From positions 1 through 64,000 of the forward strand of contig JASBRY010000001.1 of assembly GCA_030149165.1 (NCBI GenBank): a DNA stretch of 64,000 nt, in the 5' to 3' direction. The position numbers were made by a program, and so were the translations under genes. The notes beneath the pieces are model-generated. The model did no database searches and had not been told where the DNA came from. It saw only the letters and a list, made by a program, of their open reading frames with translations. Origin of the DNA: Phycisphaerales bacterium. Lineage in GTDB: Bacteria > Planctomycetota > Phycisphaerae > Phycisphaerales > UBA1924. Positions 19,816 through 29,350 of the stretch are shown here, piece by piece. Each line of letters starts with the position of its first letter. The first letter of the stretch is position 1.

Positions 19816-21654
19816 TTAGGGGCATCCTTTCCCAAAGGCGACGATGAACTCGCTGACATCGATGAAGTTGAACTGTCCATCATCGTTGAAATCCGCGATT
19901 GGATCGCTTGCGGCGTAGGACGCGAGGAATGCGGAGACATCGAGGAAGTTCAGACTGCTGTCAATGTTCATATCTGCCGGACAGGTGCTGATGCATGTGC
20001 CGTGCATGGAGCAGAAGGTTGTGAACTGTGCAATAGGTGACAGCGCGATGCCATCTGCTGCCGCTGGATCTGCGATCATCCACTGCATGTACCAGATCTG
20101 TCCATCGAGCTCGATGGTATTGGGGATTGGCCAATGCATGGTCCCGAATCCATTGCCTATTCCAGTCCCTTCGAGCATGATGGGTCCGAGCAGTTGGTCT
20201 TGCGCGATGACACCATCAACTGGAGGGGAGGTGGAGAGCGCAACGAATGCTTGAGCTCCCCCCAGCGCGTTGTTGACACCGACTTTGAATCCATCGTTTC
20301 CGATGTTTGATGGACTGATTGCGATCATCTCTGGGATGCGTGTTCCGGATCCCGGCGTTCCTTCTCCGATGATCTGAGGCGATGCATCTGGCAGTTCGGA
20401 GAATAACTCCGGACGATCGAACGGGAATGACTCATTGGCGACGCGTGGATCGGTGAGTGCGTTGACGAGGAAGTCTTCGATGTCGCTTTGTACTTGTAGT
20501 GGAAACGCGATCGGTGTTCCGAGCAATGGGTCTCGGTTTTGCGGGAATGAGACTTGACCGTTGCGTCTTGCGTAGAAGTCGAATACTTCATTGATCGTAT
20601 CGAGCTGTCCGTTGTGCATGAAGCGATCGCGCAGGCCGGTGTTTCTCAGCGATGGGACTTTGAATCGACCACGATCGGCGAGGACTTTGGTGACCTCGAA
20701 TCTCCCGGCGTCTTCATTGATTGGACGCAGTCCGACATTGCGGAACGAGTTGTTGGTGAACTGTGATCCGCCGTGGCATGCGTTGCATCGTGATCCGCGG
20801 AACGCGTTCATCCCGTTGATTTGTGCTTGGGTCATCGCGTTTGTGTTTCCGGCGACAAACTGATCGAATGGGGTTTGGTCCGGAAGAAGAGTGCGTTCGT
20901 ATGTCGCGATGGCCATCCCGATGCGTCCGGCGGTGATCTCATCGTCTCCGAATGCTTCTGCGAAGAGTTCTGGGTATGTATCGCCTTGCATGATGACGGC
21001 GGCGAGATCTGTTGGAAGATCTGAAGCGAGTGCGAGCGGGCGCGCGCCTTCGAGCTTGTCGATGATCTGATCCCAGCTGCGAGATTGGTGCGCCATCTCG
21101 GTATCGCTTGTAGGCGGACCGACCGCTTGGTTCTCGAGCGCCCCGCCCGCGAAGATGAGCAGTTCGTTTGTGACTGGATCGCGGAACTCGCCTCCTGCTC
21201 GACCATCCCAGAAGGTTTCTGGAGCGTACATTGACATGATCGATGGGGGCGCTTGTCTTGGGGTGACTTGTGGGAGCAGGTCGAAGAGGACTGATTTCAT
21301 GAACTCTTCGTCTTGGTTTTGCGTGATGACGCCGGGGGATCCCGCGATGTCATCGGGAGTCCCGAAGAGTTGGTCGAGTCCAGGGTTGATGTCGAGTCTT
21401 GGATCGGTTCCTGCGACAGATGGTTGATGGCAAGTGCCGCAGGACATGGTGTTGTCGCTGGAGAGTTGCTCGTCCCAGAAGAGGATCTTGCCAAGATCCG
21501 CTTTGGCTTGTGAGAACTGGTTCTCTTCAGGGAATGGGACCGTCGGGAGCGGCTGGGCGCTGGAGACTGATGGCAGGGCAAGCACAAACAAGATGGCTGA
21601 GACGATGGCGCAACGATCGATCGCTCGTGAGACACGACGCTGGTTCCTGTGCAT
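19816..21654 (-). CDS. Di-heme cytochrome c peroxidase/MauG family protein with dockerin-like module
   Basis: CGTCHQP and CNACHGG haem motifs; GKILFWDEQLSSDNTMSCGTCH; divergent dockerin-like C-terminus. Confidence 0.92.
   Translation of the reverse strand: MHRNQRRVSRAIDRCAIVSAILFVLALPSVSSAQPLPTVPFPEENQFSQAKADLGKILFWDEQLSSDNTMSCGTCHQPSVAGTDPRLDINPGLDQLFGTPDDIAGSPGVITQNQDEEFMKSVLFDLLPQVTPRQAPPSIMSMYAPETFWDGRAGGEFRDPVTNELLIFAGGALENQAVGPPTSDTEMAHQSRSWDQIIDKLEGARPLALASDLPTDLAAVIMQGDTYPELFAEAFGDDEITAGRIGMAIATYERTLLPDQTPFDQFVAGNTNAMTQAQINGMNAFRGSRCNACHGGSQFTNNSFRNVGLRPINEDAGRFEVTKVLADRGRFKVPSLRNTGLRDRFMHNGQLDTINEVFDFYARRNGQVSFPQNRDPLLGTPIAFPLQVQSDIEDFLVNALTDPRVANESFPFDRPELFSELPDASPQIIGEGTPGSGTRIPEMIAISPSNIGNDGFKVGVNNALGGAQAFVALSTSPPVDGVIAQDQLLGPIMLEGTGIGNGFGTMHWPIPNTIELDGQIWYMQWMIADPAAADGIALSPIAQFTTFCSMHGTCISTCPADMNIDSSLNFLDVSAFLASYAASDPIADFNDDGQFNFIDVSEFIVAFGKGCP
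19819..19986 (-). repeat. GC-type dockerin-like module, copy D (divergent)
   Basis: CPADMNIDSSLNFLDVSAFLASYAASDPIADFNDDGQFNFIDVSEFIVAFGKGCP*. Confidence 0.88.
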
Positions 21655-21740
21655 AGAGAACTCCTTCTATGTGAATGACAAGAACACAACGGATTCGTCG
21701 ATCTGGTATTGCACACTTTCTGGATGAAAGTGCTCAGTCC

Positions 21741-24119
21741 TCACGGGCATCCCTGAGCAAACGCGGCGAGATACGCGGAGACATCGAGGAAGTTGAAGTT
21801 GCCGTCGGGTTGGAAGTCAGCGACGGGGTCTTGGTTTCCAAAAGCGGTCAAGAACGCGGAGACATCGAGGAAGTTCAGGTCGCCTTCTCCTGTTAGATCT
21901 GCGGGGCAGGTGACGGCTGTTGTGGGGCACTGATTCTGCAGGATGCTTACATCATCGCTGGAGTTGTTCACCACAGCAAGATCGGGTGTTCCGTCGCGAT
22001 CTAGATCTTCGATCACGATGAAGACCGGCGCGCCGCCGGCGTCATAACGCTGCTGGGGTTGGAAGGTCCCGTCGCCATTGCCAAGCAGGACGCTTACATC
22101 GTCGCCGGGACCGCTATTGGCTACGGCGAGGTCGAGTGCACCGTCACGGTTGAGGTCGTGAATCGAAACGGAGGTCGGAATGCTACCAACATCAAATCGC
22201 TGCTGCGTTTGGAAGGTGCCGTTCCCGTTTCCGAGAAGGACGCTCACATCGAAGCTGTTTTGATTCACTACGGCGAGATCGGGATCTCCGTCGTGGTTGA
22301 AGTCACCGATCGCGATGGAGACCGGACCATCGCCCGCACTGGTCTGGCTCTGGTTGGTCTGGAAGGTTCCAGTCCCGAGGTTCAGCAGCACCCGCACATC
22401 ATCGGTGCTGTTACTGGCGGTGGCTAAGTCGAGATCCCCATCGCCATCGAGGTCACCGATCGCGACGGAGCGCGGATCGGCTGCATTGAAAATCCTTTGT
22501 GGCTGGAAGAATCCTCCGCCGTTGCCGATCAGTACACCCACTTTGTTGTCGAATGCGTTCGCTACGGCGATGTCGGGGATTCCATCGCCGTCCAGGTCCC
22601 CGATCGCTACAGACGACGGCCCGCTGCCGGCGCCGAAGCGTCGTTCAAGTTGGAATGTGCCGTCGCTGTTGCCAAGTAGGACACTCACATCGTTGGTCAG
22701 AATATTCGCGACAACGAGATCGAGCTTTCCATCGAGGTCCAGATCTCCGATTGCGATGTCGGTTGGTGCGGTCCCCGCGTTGTAGCGATGCTCGGGTTGG
22801 AAGGTTCCGTCGCTGTTGCCCAGCAGTACACTGACATCGTTGCTGATCTGATTTGCAGTCGCAATGTCAGGGGTGCCATCGCCGTTGAAGTCGCCGGTCA
22901 CACCGGATTGCGGCCCATCGCCCGTATCGAAGGCTGGGTTGGTCTGCGAGAACTGCTCCGCAGAATCGCATTGGATGAATGGGGCACACTGATTAAGCAG
23001 TACGCTGACATCGTCGCTGTTGACATTTCCCACGGCGAGATCAAGGGCGCCGTCGCTATTTACATCACCGATCGCGACGGAGGCGGGTCCGTTCCCAGCG
23101 TCAAAGAGTTGCTCCGGTTGAAAGGTTCCGTCGCCATTACCCAGCAGGAGACTGACCTTACCTGTGGAGAAATCGAGACTCGCTGTGGCGAGGTCGAGTG
23201 CTCCGTCGGCGTTCAGGTCACCGATCGTGACAGATTGCGGGAATAACCCTGCTAACTGGAACTGGTCGGGTTGGAAGGTGCCGTCGCCGTTGCCCAGCAA
23301 GATACTCAGGCCCTTGGCACCACTATTGACCACGACGAGATCGGGTGAACCATCGTTATTGAGATCACCGATCGCTACGAAAGAAGGGCTGTCTGCTGCT
23401 CCGTAGCGTTGTTCGGGCTGAAAGGTTCCATTCCCGTTTCCCAGCAGGATGCTCACTTCGCTATCAATGCCGTTTTGGTTTGCGACCGCAAGATCAAGGA
23501 TGCCGTCGCGGTTCAAATCATCGATCGCGACTGAAACAGGAATGTCACCTGTGCTGAACCGCGTTTCAGTCTGGAAGGTGCCGTCGCCGATCCCGAGCAG
23601 GATGCTCACTTCATCGGTATCTGTGCTCGCTGCGGCGAGGTCGAGGATACCGTCGTTGTTGAGATCAGCAATCATACCAGATCGCGGACTCTCTCCGGCA
23701 CTGAACTGTTGCTGTGCTTGAAAGGAGCCGTTCCCTACACCCAGCAGGATGCTGATATTGTCGCTGAGTACATTTGTTACAGCGAGATCGGGGACCCCAT
23801 CGTTGTTGAGGTCTCCAACCGCGACGGAGTTGGGACCATCGCCGGCAGCGAATCGTTGCTCTGATTGGTAGCTGCCGTCGCCGTTGCCGAGCAAGACGCT
23901 TACATCATTGCTGGAGCTGTTGGCGGTTGCGACATCAAGTTGTCCGTCGCCGTTGAAGTCTCCGATCACGATGGATCGCGACTGATCACCGATGCCAAAC
24001 GCTGGGTTGTTCGACGAGAACAGCATCGACGGGTCACACTGGGCGAATGCGACGGAAGCTGCTGTGAGCACGGCAAACATTGAAGAAATGGTTTGCACGG
24101 CTGAAAAAATACTTGGCAT
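21741..24119 (-). CDS. Secreted FG-GAP/VCBS repeat protein (14 repeats, 7+7) with dockerin-like module
   Basis: Fourteen [IV]xDLNxDGxxDLAVAN...VSVLLGNGDGTFQ units counted in the translation; dockerin-like C-terminus. Confidence 0.93.
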   Translation of the reverse strand: MPSIFSAVQTISSMFAVLTAASVAFAQCDPSMLFSSNNPAFGIGDQSRSIVIGDFNGDGQLDVATANSSSNDVSVLLGNGDGSYQSEQRFAAGDGPNSVAVGDLNNDGVPDLAVTNVLSDNISILLGVGNGSFQAQQQFSAGESPRSGMIADLNNDGILDLAAASTDTDEVSILLGIGDGTFQTETRFSTGDIPVSVAIDDLNRDGILDLAVANQNGIDSEVSILLGNGNGTFQPEQRYGAADSPSFVAIGDLNNDGSPDLVVVNSGAKGLSILLGNGDGTFQPDQFQLAGLFPQSVTIGDLNADGALDLATASLDFSTGKVSLLLGNGDGTFQPEQLFDAGNGPASVAIGDVNSDGALDLAVGNVNSDDVSVLLNQCAPFIQCDSAEQFSQTNPAFDTGDGPQSGVTGDFNGDGTPDIATANQISNDVSVLLGNSDGTFQPEHRYNAGTAPTDIAIGDLDLDGKLDLVVANILTNDVSVLLGNSDGTFQLERRFGAGSGPSSVAIGDLDGDGIPDIAVANAFDNKVGVLIGNGGGFFQPQRIFNAADPRSVAIGDLDGDGDLDLATASNSTDDVRVLLNLGTGTFQTNQSQTSAGDGPVSIAIGDFNHDGDPDLAVVNQNSFDVSVLLGNGNGTFQTQQRFDVGSIPTSVSIHDLNRDGALDLAVANSGPGDDVSVLLGNGDGTFQPQQRYDAGGAPVFIVIEDLDRDGTPDLAVVNNSSDDVSILQNQCPTTAVTCPADLTGEGDLNFLDVSAFLTAFGNQDPVADFQPDGNFNFLDVSAYLAAFAQGCP
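21744..21911 (-). repeat. GC-type dockerin-like module, copy E
   Basis: CPADLTGEGDLNFLDVSAFLTAFGNQDPVADFQPDGNFNFLDVSAYLAAFAQGCP*. Confidence 0.9.
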
Positions 24120-24273
24120 GATGATGTCTCTCTGGGTGAGCTCAAAATTGAATCACGAAGATACATGGGATCCGGCACGGAAACAAGAAAAACCACCCAG
24201 AATGCGTGATCAAGGACGAATACCTCACGCTTCTTGAATATCGGATGCTGTTTCCTGTCCGGGATGTATAAAG

Positions 24274-24299
24274 ACGACCACCCATGGAAGAGTGGTCGT
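24274..24299 (-). terminator. Hairpin, possible terminator
   Basis: ACGACCAC...GTGGTCGT, 8-bp perfect stem downstream of the 24364..26355 CDS; weak T tract. Confidence 0.4.
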
Positions 24300-24363
24300 T
24301 TGGGGTTGGTCGGATTCTTGCATTGAGCATCCGGTTTTCAGCGGACGCACATTCCAGCTGGAG

Positions 24364-26355
24364 TTACGGGCATCCAGCAGCGAAGACGGCGAGGAAGGCA
24401 CTGACATCGAGGAAGTTGTAGTTGCCGTCCGGTTCAAAGTCCACAGCTGGATCCTGGTTCGCGTAGAGCATCAGGAACTCGGAGATGTCGAGGAAGTTGA
24501 GATCGCCTTCTCCTGTCAGGTCGGGAGGACACTCGGTCTCGTTGATCTGCGACGCGATGTTTCCAGTCGCGGCGATGGTCGGATTGTTAGATCCCAATCC
24601 GAGATCGGGTTCAAAATCGAGTTCGAGGTTCGGGATGGAGAATCCGAGCGGAGTGCCGAACGCGCCGCCGGTGATTTGTGCGGGCATCGGTCCGGTCTGA
24701 TCGCCTTGCGTGGAGAACGGGAACGCGGGGAGGATCCCGATCTGGACCATCGCATCGACTTGGACAGTCATGCCTGTGAAAGTCCCTTGCTGGAACTCGT
24801 CGATCGGCGATGGATCGGATGGAGAAGCGAGACTGATCTGCACATCGCTGAGTGTGATGTCCATCCCGAGTGGACCATCGAGGACGAACTCGTCTTGCAT
24901 TGTTGTGAGCTGGAAGTCTTCGATGACGGCTTGGATTGGGACTTCGGATCCGTCGCAGTTCAGTGGGTACGAGAGATCGAAGAATCCGAGGAGTTGGACA
25001 AAGAGTGTTTGGAGCGGGAGTCCTGGGAAGTCAAAGTCAACGGACATGAACGATGTCCCCTCGGCGATCTGGAAGTTTCCAGCCGTGAATACACGATCGG
25101 GGAAGTTGATTCGTCCTTCTCCGAACCCGCCGGGCATTGTCCAGAATGGTTCGCCGATGACGAAGATTTCTGGATCGTCGGACATCGCGGCTGCGGTGCC
25201 GTATCCGGTATTCTCGAATCCAGGAGAGTCGTTCGATTTAAATACACTGTCGAAGCGCCATGTCTTCGTTGGATCTTCGAAGTCTCGGACATAGCGGAAG
25301 AGTCCTGCTGGGAATCCACTGCTGGCATCATCGCAGACGAGCAATGTGTTCCCTCGCACAACAAAGTCGTTCGGCGTTGGCGCGTTGAGCGATTGGAACA
25401 TAAGCTCATCGGGTGAACTCGGATAGGTACTCCCGCTTCGCTCGTAGATGCAAATTGGCGGGCCGGGCTCGAAGTTTGGGCCTTCGGTGGTTTCGAATGG
25501 GTTGCAGACGATGAGCGTGTCGCCGTCGAGTCCGATCGTACGGCCGAAGATATTGAAGCTATCGCCTGTCGTTCTGGTCAGGGTGTCGGTGTGGGTCCAG
25601 GTCCCCATCTGGTTTTCGAACACCACGACTCTCCCTGACTCGGATGTGAATGCTTGAGCGTTGGGCGCGCCGGCGGCGATGAGCGTGCCGTCGTCTGAAA
25701 TCTTGACGGTTGTTCCGAGGTTGAGGTGATCCGGGACTGCTGGTGTGGTGGTGAGTTGGGTGAGGGCGCTCCAAGAGCTTCCGTCGAATGTTGCGACATA
25801 CACGGCGTCGGGGAGATTGGCAAACTCCGAACCAAGGATGTTGGTCTGTCCGATGACGACGGTATTTCCATCGGCGCTGATGTCACAGGAAGCGCCGAAG
25901 TTGTGTTCTGTTCCCGGAGTCGGTGCGTACCACTGTTGGGTCTGAAGCCACTCTCCTGTCATGTCGTCGCGCTCGAAGATGTAGACCGATCCCGCGGCCG
26001 GGAAGAATCCCGGAGAAGTGATGGGTTCACGCGGAGCGGTGATTACGGCTCTTGTTCCTGCATCGTTCATCGCGATGCATTGACCAAAGTTCTCTCCGAA
26101 CTGGAACATCGCGGGGAGCGTGAGTCCCTCGACCCAGTTTCCTCCGACGCGCTCGAATGTGCGGACGAGTCCGTCTCCGGAGTCGTAGCCGGGACCTGAA
26201 ACGAGCGCGATGTCTCCGGCGGCGTTCATGGCGCACGCGAGACCGAATCCAGCGCCCAAGGTGTCATTCATCGGATTGTCTGGGATGTCCGAACACTGCG
26301 CGGCGGCGAGTGAAGCGCTCAAAGCGACAACAACGAATGAACTGAACAAGTGCAT
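24364..26355 (-). CDS. Secreted FG-GAP-like repeat protein with dockerin-like module
   Basis: GLACAMNAAGDIALVSGPGYDSGDGLVRTFERVGGNWVEG-type repeats; dockerin-like C-terminus; GGGGAG before MHLFSS. Confidence 0.88.
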   Translation of the reverse strand: MHLFSSFVVVALSASLAAAQCSDIPDNPMNDTLGAGFGLACAMNAAGDIALVSGPGYDSGDGLVRTFERVGGNWVEGLTLPAMFQFGENFGQCIAMNDAGTRAVITAPREPITSPGFFPAAGSVYIFERDDMTGEWLQTQQWYAPTPGTEHNFGASCDISADGNTVVIGQTNILGSEFANLPDAVYVATFDGSSWSALTQLTTTPAVPDHLNLGTTVKISDDGTLIAAGAPNAQAFTSESGRVVVFENQMGTWTHTDTLTRTTGDSFNIFGRTIGLDGDTLIVCNPFETTEGPNFEPGPPICIYERSGSTYPSSPDELMFQSLNAPTPNDFVVRGNTLLVCDDASSGFPAGLFRYVRDFEDPTKTWRFDSVFKSNDSPGFENTGYGTAAAMSDDPEIFVIGEPFWTMPGGFGEGRINFPDRVFTAGNFQIAEGTSFMSVDFDFPGLPLQTLFVQLLGFFDLSYPLNCDGSEVPIQAVIEDFQLTTMQDEFVLDGPLGMDITLSDVQISLASPSDPSPIDEFQQGTFTGMTVQVDAMVQIGILPAFPFSTQGDQTGPMPAQITGGAFGTPLGFSIPNLELDFEPDLGLGSNNPTIAATGNIASQINETECPPDLTGEGDLNFLDISEFLMLYANQDPAVDFEPDGNYNFLDVSAFLAVFAAGCP
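24367..24534 (-). repeat. GC-type dockerin-like module, copy F
   Basis: CPPDLTGEGDLNFLDISEFLMLYANQDPAVDFEPDGNYNFLDVSAFLAVFAAGCP*. Confidence 0.9.
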
Positions 26356-26442
26356 ACTGAGAACTCCCCTCATGAATCAGTGCAACGATCTGCAAACAGA
26401 TGTGGACCATAATTCTAATGAGTTGTTACAGCGGGATCAATG

Positions 26443-26469
26443 AAAAAAACCGCCCTTGTGGGCGGCTTT
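26443..26469 (-). terminator. Rho-independent terminator of atpA
   Basis: - strand: CCGCCC-ACAA-GGGCGG-TTTTTTT. Confidence 0.85.
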
Positions 26470-26491
26470 GAGTGAATGGGGATGATGCTTC

Positions 26492-28066
26492 TTAGCCGTT
26501 CCAGCCGGCTTTGAAGTTTTTGAGGGCTTCGACGAGCTTTGGTTCGTTGTCGTCGTTGAGTGCCTTGGATTCGTTGATCGAATCCCAGACGGACTTGCCG
26601 GAGGTGCGGAAGTACTCGTGCATGTCCTTCTCGAACTTGGCGACGCTATCGAGTGCGACATCGTCGAGGAAGCCTTTGGTTCCTGCGTAGATCGAGATGA
26701 CCTGATCGACCACATTGAACGGCACATACTGAGGCTGCTTGAGCAGTTCCACCATGCGAGCACCGCGGTCGAGCTGTGCTTGGGTTGCTTTGTCCAGATC
26801 GGTACCGAGCTGCGCGAACGCTTCGAGTTCGCGGTATGCCGCGAGGTCGAGGCGGAGGGAGCCGGCGATCTTCTTCATTGCTTTGATCTGAGCGGCACCA
26901 CCCACACGGGAGACGGAGATACCCACATTAATCGCCGGACGCACGCCGGAGAAGAAGAGTTCTGGTTCGAGGTAGATCTGGCCGTCGGTGATCGAAATCA
27001 CATTGGTCGGGATGTATGCGGAAACATCGCCTTCCTGTGTTTCGATGATCGGGAGTGCGGTGAGTGAACCTGCGCCGTTCTCGTCGGAGAGCTTAGTGGA
27101 GCGCTCGAGCAGGCGTGAGTGCAGGTAGAACACATCGCCCGGGAATGCTTCGCGTCCTGGAGGACGGCGGAGAAGCAGAGAGAGCTGACGGTACGCGACC
27201 GCTTGCTTGGAGAGGTCGTCGTAGACACAGAGGACATGCTTGGGGTATGGGTTGCCGTTGGAGAGGGTCTTGCCTTCTTCCTTGCCGGACCACATGAAGT
27301 GCTCACCCATCGCGGTTCCGGAGTATGGCGCGATGTACTGGAGCGGAGCGGGGTCGGACGATCCCGCGTTGACGACGATGGTGTAGTCCATCGCGCCCGA
27401 TTCGCGGAGGGTGTCCACGACGCCTGCCACGGTGGATTCTTTCTGACCCACAGCGACATACACACAGACGACGGCGTCTTTGGTTCCCCAGAACTGCTTC
27501 TGGTTGATGATCGCGTCGATCGCGACGGCGGTCTTTCCTGTCTTACGGTCACCAATGATGAGTTCACGCTGACCACGACCAACAGGAATCATCGCGTCGA
27601 CCGCTTTGATACCGGTCTGGAGTGGTTCGTGAACTGGTTGACGAGCCGCGATACCTGGCGCGATGATGTCGACCATTGAAGATTCGGTTGCGTTGATCTC
27701 GGCGCCGTCGTCGAGTGGACGACCGAGCGGGTCAACGACGCGTCCGAGCATGGCTTCACCGACTGGCACGGAGAGAAGGTTCCCGGTCGCTTTGACGGTG
27801 TCGCCTTCCTTTACAGAGAGGTAGTCGCCGAAGATAACCGCACCAACGGTGTCCTCTTCGAGGTTCATGACCTGACCCATGACAGCGCCGGTGGAGGTCT
27901 GGAACTCGATGAGCTCGGAAGCCTTGGCTTTGGAGAGCCCGTAGATACGGGCGATCCCGTCACCAACCTCGACGACTCGTCCGACCTCGGAGATCTCGAG
28001 TTGTGAGGAGAAGCTTTCGATTTCTTGCTTGATGACGCTGACGATTTCGTCGGTCTTGATCTTCAC
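26492..28066 (-). CDS. atpA: F0F1 ATP synthase subunit alpha
   Basis: [19 protein letters not shown] Walker [35 protein letters not shown]; upstream SD AGGGAG. Confidence 0.97.
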   Translation of the reverse strand: MKIKTDEIVSVIKQEIESFSSQLEISEVGRVVEVGDGIARIYGLSKAKASELIEFQTSTGAVMGQVMNLEEDTVGAVIFGDYLSVKEGDTVKATGNLLSVPVGEAMLGRVVDPLGRPLDDGAEINATESSMVDIIAPGIAARQPVHEPLQTGIKAVDAMIPVGRGQRELIIGDRKTGKTAVAIDAIINQKQFWGTKDAVVCVYVAVGQKESTVAGVVDTLRESGAMDYTIVVNAGSSDPAPLQYIAPYSGTAMGEHFMWSGKEEGKTLSNGNPYPKHVLCVYDDLSKQAVAYRQLSLLLRRPPGREAFPGDVFYLHSRLLERSTKLSDENGAGSLTALPIIETQEGDVSAYIPTNVISITDGQIYLEPELFFSGVRPAINVGISVSRVGGAAQIKAMKKIAGSLRLDLAAYRELEAFAQLGTDLDKATQAQLDRGARMVELLKQPQYVPFNVVDQVISIYAGTKGFLDDVALDSVAKFEKDMHEYFRTSGKSVWDSINESKALNDDNEPKLVEALKNFKAGWNG

Positions 28067-28085
28067 GGGTGGCTCCCTGATCGTT

Positions 28086-28102
28086 CACAATCGATGATTG
28101 TG
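28086..28102 (-). promoter_or_regulatory. Perfect inverted repeat in the atpA leader
   Basis: CACAATC-GAT-GATTGTG, ~20 nt upstream of the atpA start, just upstream of the SD. Confidence 0.4.
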
Positions 28103-28264
28103 GACTGTTCTATCTTGGAGGTTTTTCGGTCACCGATTGCCTGCTCCGGTGCGGACAATGGGGTCCAAAGGGTAGGACGACTCAAGTCGGAAGTCATTGA
28201 ATTGTGGAGGATTCGAGCGCTGAGAATTGGCAATTCTTCGCTCATTTCTCACGCTCTGATCCGC

Positions 28265-29350
28265 TCAGGGGGTGCTCGTCGCGGGATCGGTGCTCGGAGC
28301 TTCGGCTGGTGTGATTGTGAATCCGACTTCAGGGAGTTCTGTGATGACCTCGACGCCGCTTGGGAGACCCAGAATTTCCACGGATTTGGAGGTGATCGCA
28401 CGCTCCAGGTCTTGGAATGACAGGGAGAGGACGGCTGATGGGGTGATCTCGGATTCGGTGATCTGGGTGATTAGATCCGCGGGACCTGAGAGTTGGATGC
28501 CAACGAGGTCCTCGGATCCTGGATCGAGCGTGACATTCCAGCGTCCGACTTCTCCTGGCGCGAGCAGGATCTGGATCGGTAGACGATCGATCGTGGTGTT
28601 CTGAGTCAGTGAGCGGACAGTCAGACGGATATCCGCTCTTGAAGGCGAGAGGACTGGGACCCATCCCAGTGGGAGCGTGGAGTCGCTTTGGACTGGCATA
28701 TTGATCGCGACATTGGGGATGGTCTCAAGTCGGCCTGGAGTGAGTGCCGCGATGAGTGGTGTGTCTGGCGCTGCGATCAACTCGCGTCCTTCCAGTGGTC
28801 CAACGATCGTGCTTGGTCCGGTGATCCGAACTGTTTGCGGGATCGCGCGTGGCGTGCCGTCGAGCGCCACGCTCGCGGGGATGTCTACGCGGACCGGGAG
28901 CTCGAGCGCGACGAGCTCATCTACTTCGACGATGACGAAGTCGCTTGAGACCGATCCGATGGATACGCCGCTGGTTTTGATCGCGGGCGTATCGCGGAGG
29001 ATTGAGCGGATGTCCAGGTCATGGGTTCCGGTGCGCGCTGGGATTTGCTCACCCACATTCATCTGGATGCGCCCTCGCATCTCGCGCGTCGCGGCGTCGA
29101 GTGATGCGAGTGATCCTTCGAGTTCGATGTTGACTGAGGAGATCCAGTCATCGGAGGATGCGGGGCGTACGACGAACTGGTGCTCAGGGTCTTGGGTGTT
29201 GCCGACAAGCACGATCTGGAGTTCGATGGTGCGTGTCTGGACCATTCGAGACTCGGCGAGGAGCCAAATCAGCAGCGTCAAGAAGGTGACGACGATGATC
29301 GTGCGGATCTGTGACCAGAATCGGGATGGCGCTTTGGTGGCTGATGCCAT
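28265..29350 (-). CDS. cdaR: YbbR-domain protein (CdaR-like)
   Basis: N-terminal TM plus repeated YbbR-like segments; overlaps the cdaA stop (TAATG). Confidence 0.85.
   Translation of the reverse strand: MASATKAPSRFWSQIRTIIVVTFLTLLIWLLAESRMVQTRTIELQIVLVGNTQDPEHQFVVRPASSDDWISSVNIELEGSLASLDAATREMRGRIQMNVGEQIPARTGTHDLDIRSILRDTPAIKTSGVSIGSVSSDFVIVEVDELVALELPVRVDIPASVALDGTPRAIPQTVRITGPSTIVGPLEGRELIAAPDTPLIAALTPGRLETIPNVAINMPVQSDSTLPLGWVPVLSPSRADIRLTVRSLTQNTTIDRLPIQILLAPGEVGRWNVTLDPGSEDLVGIQLSGPADLITQITESEITPSAVLSLSFQDLERAITSKSVEILGLPSGVEVITELPEVGFTITPAEAPSTDPATSTP

Noticed and set aside
13594-24534. Repeated DNA block (tcgaggaagttgaag...) considered as a CRISPR or mobile repeat
   Set aside because: All copies are in frame at the 3' ends of coding sequences and encode the dockerin-like module; no spacer structure or transposase.
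24292-25416. 374-aa + strand ORF
   Set aside because: Antisense to the dockerin-tagged FG-GAP gene; codon-bias artefact.
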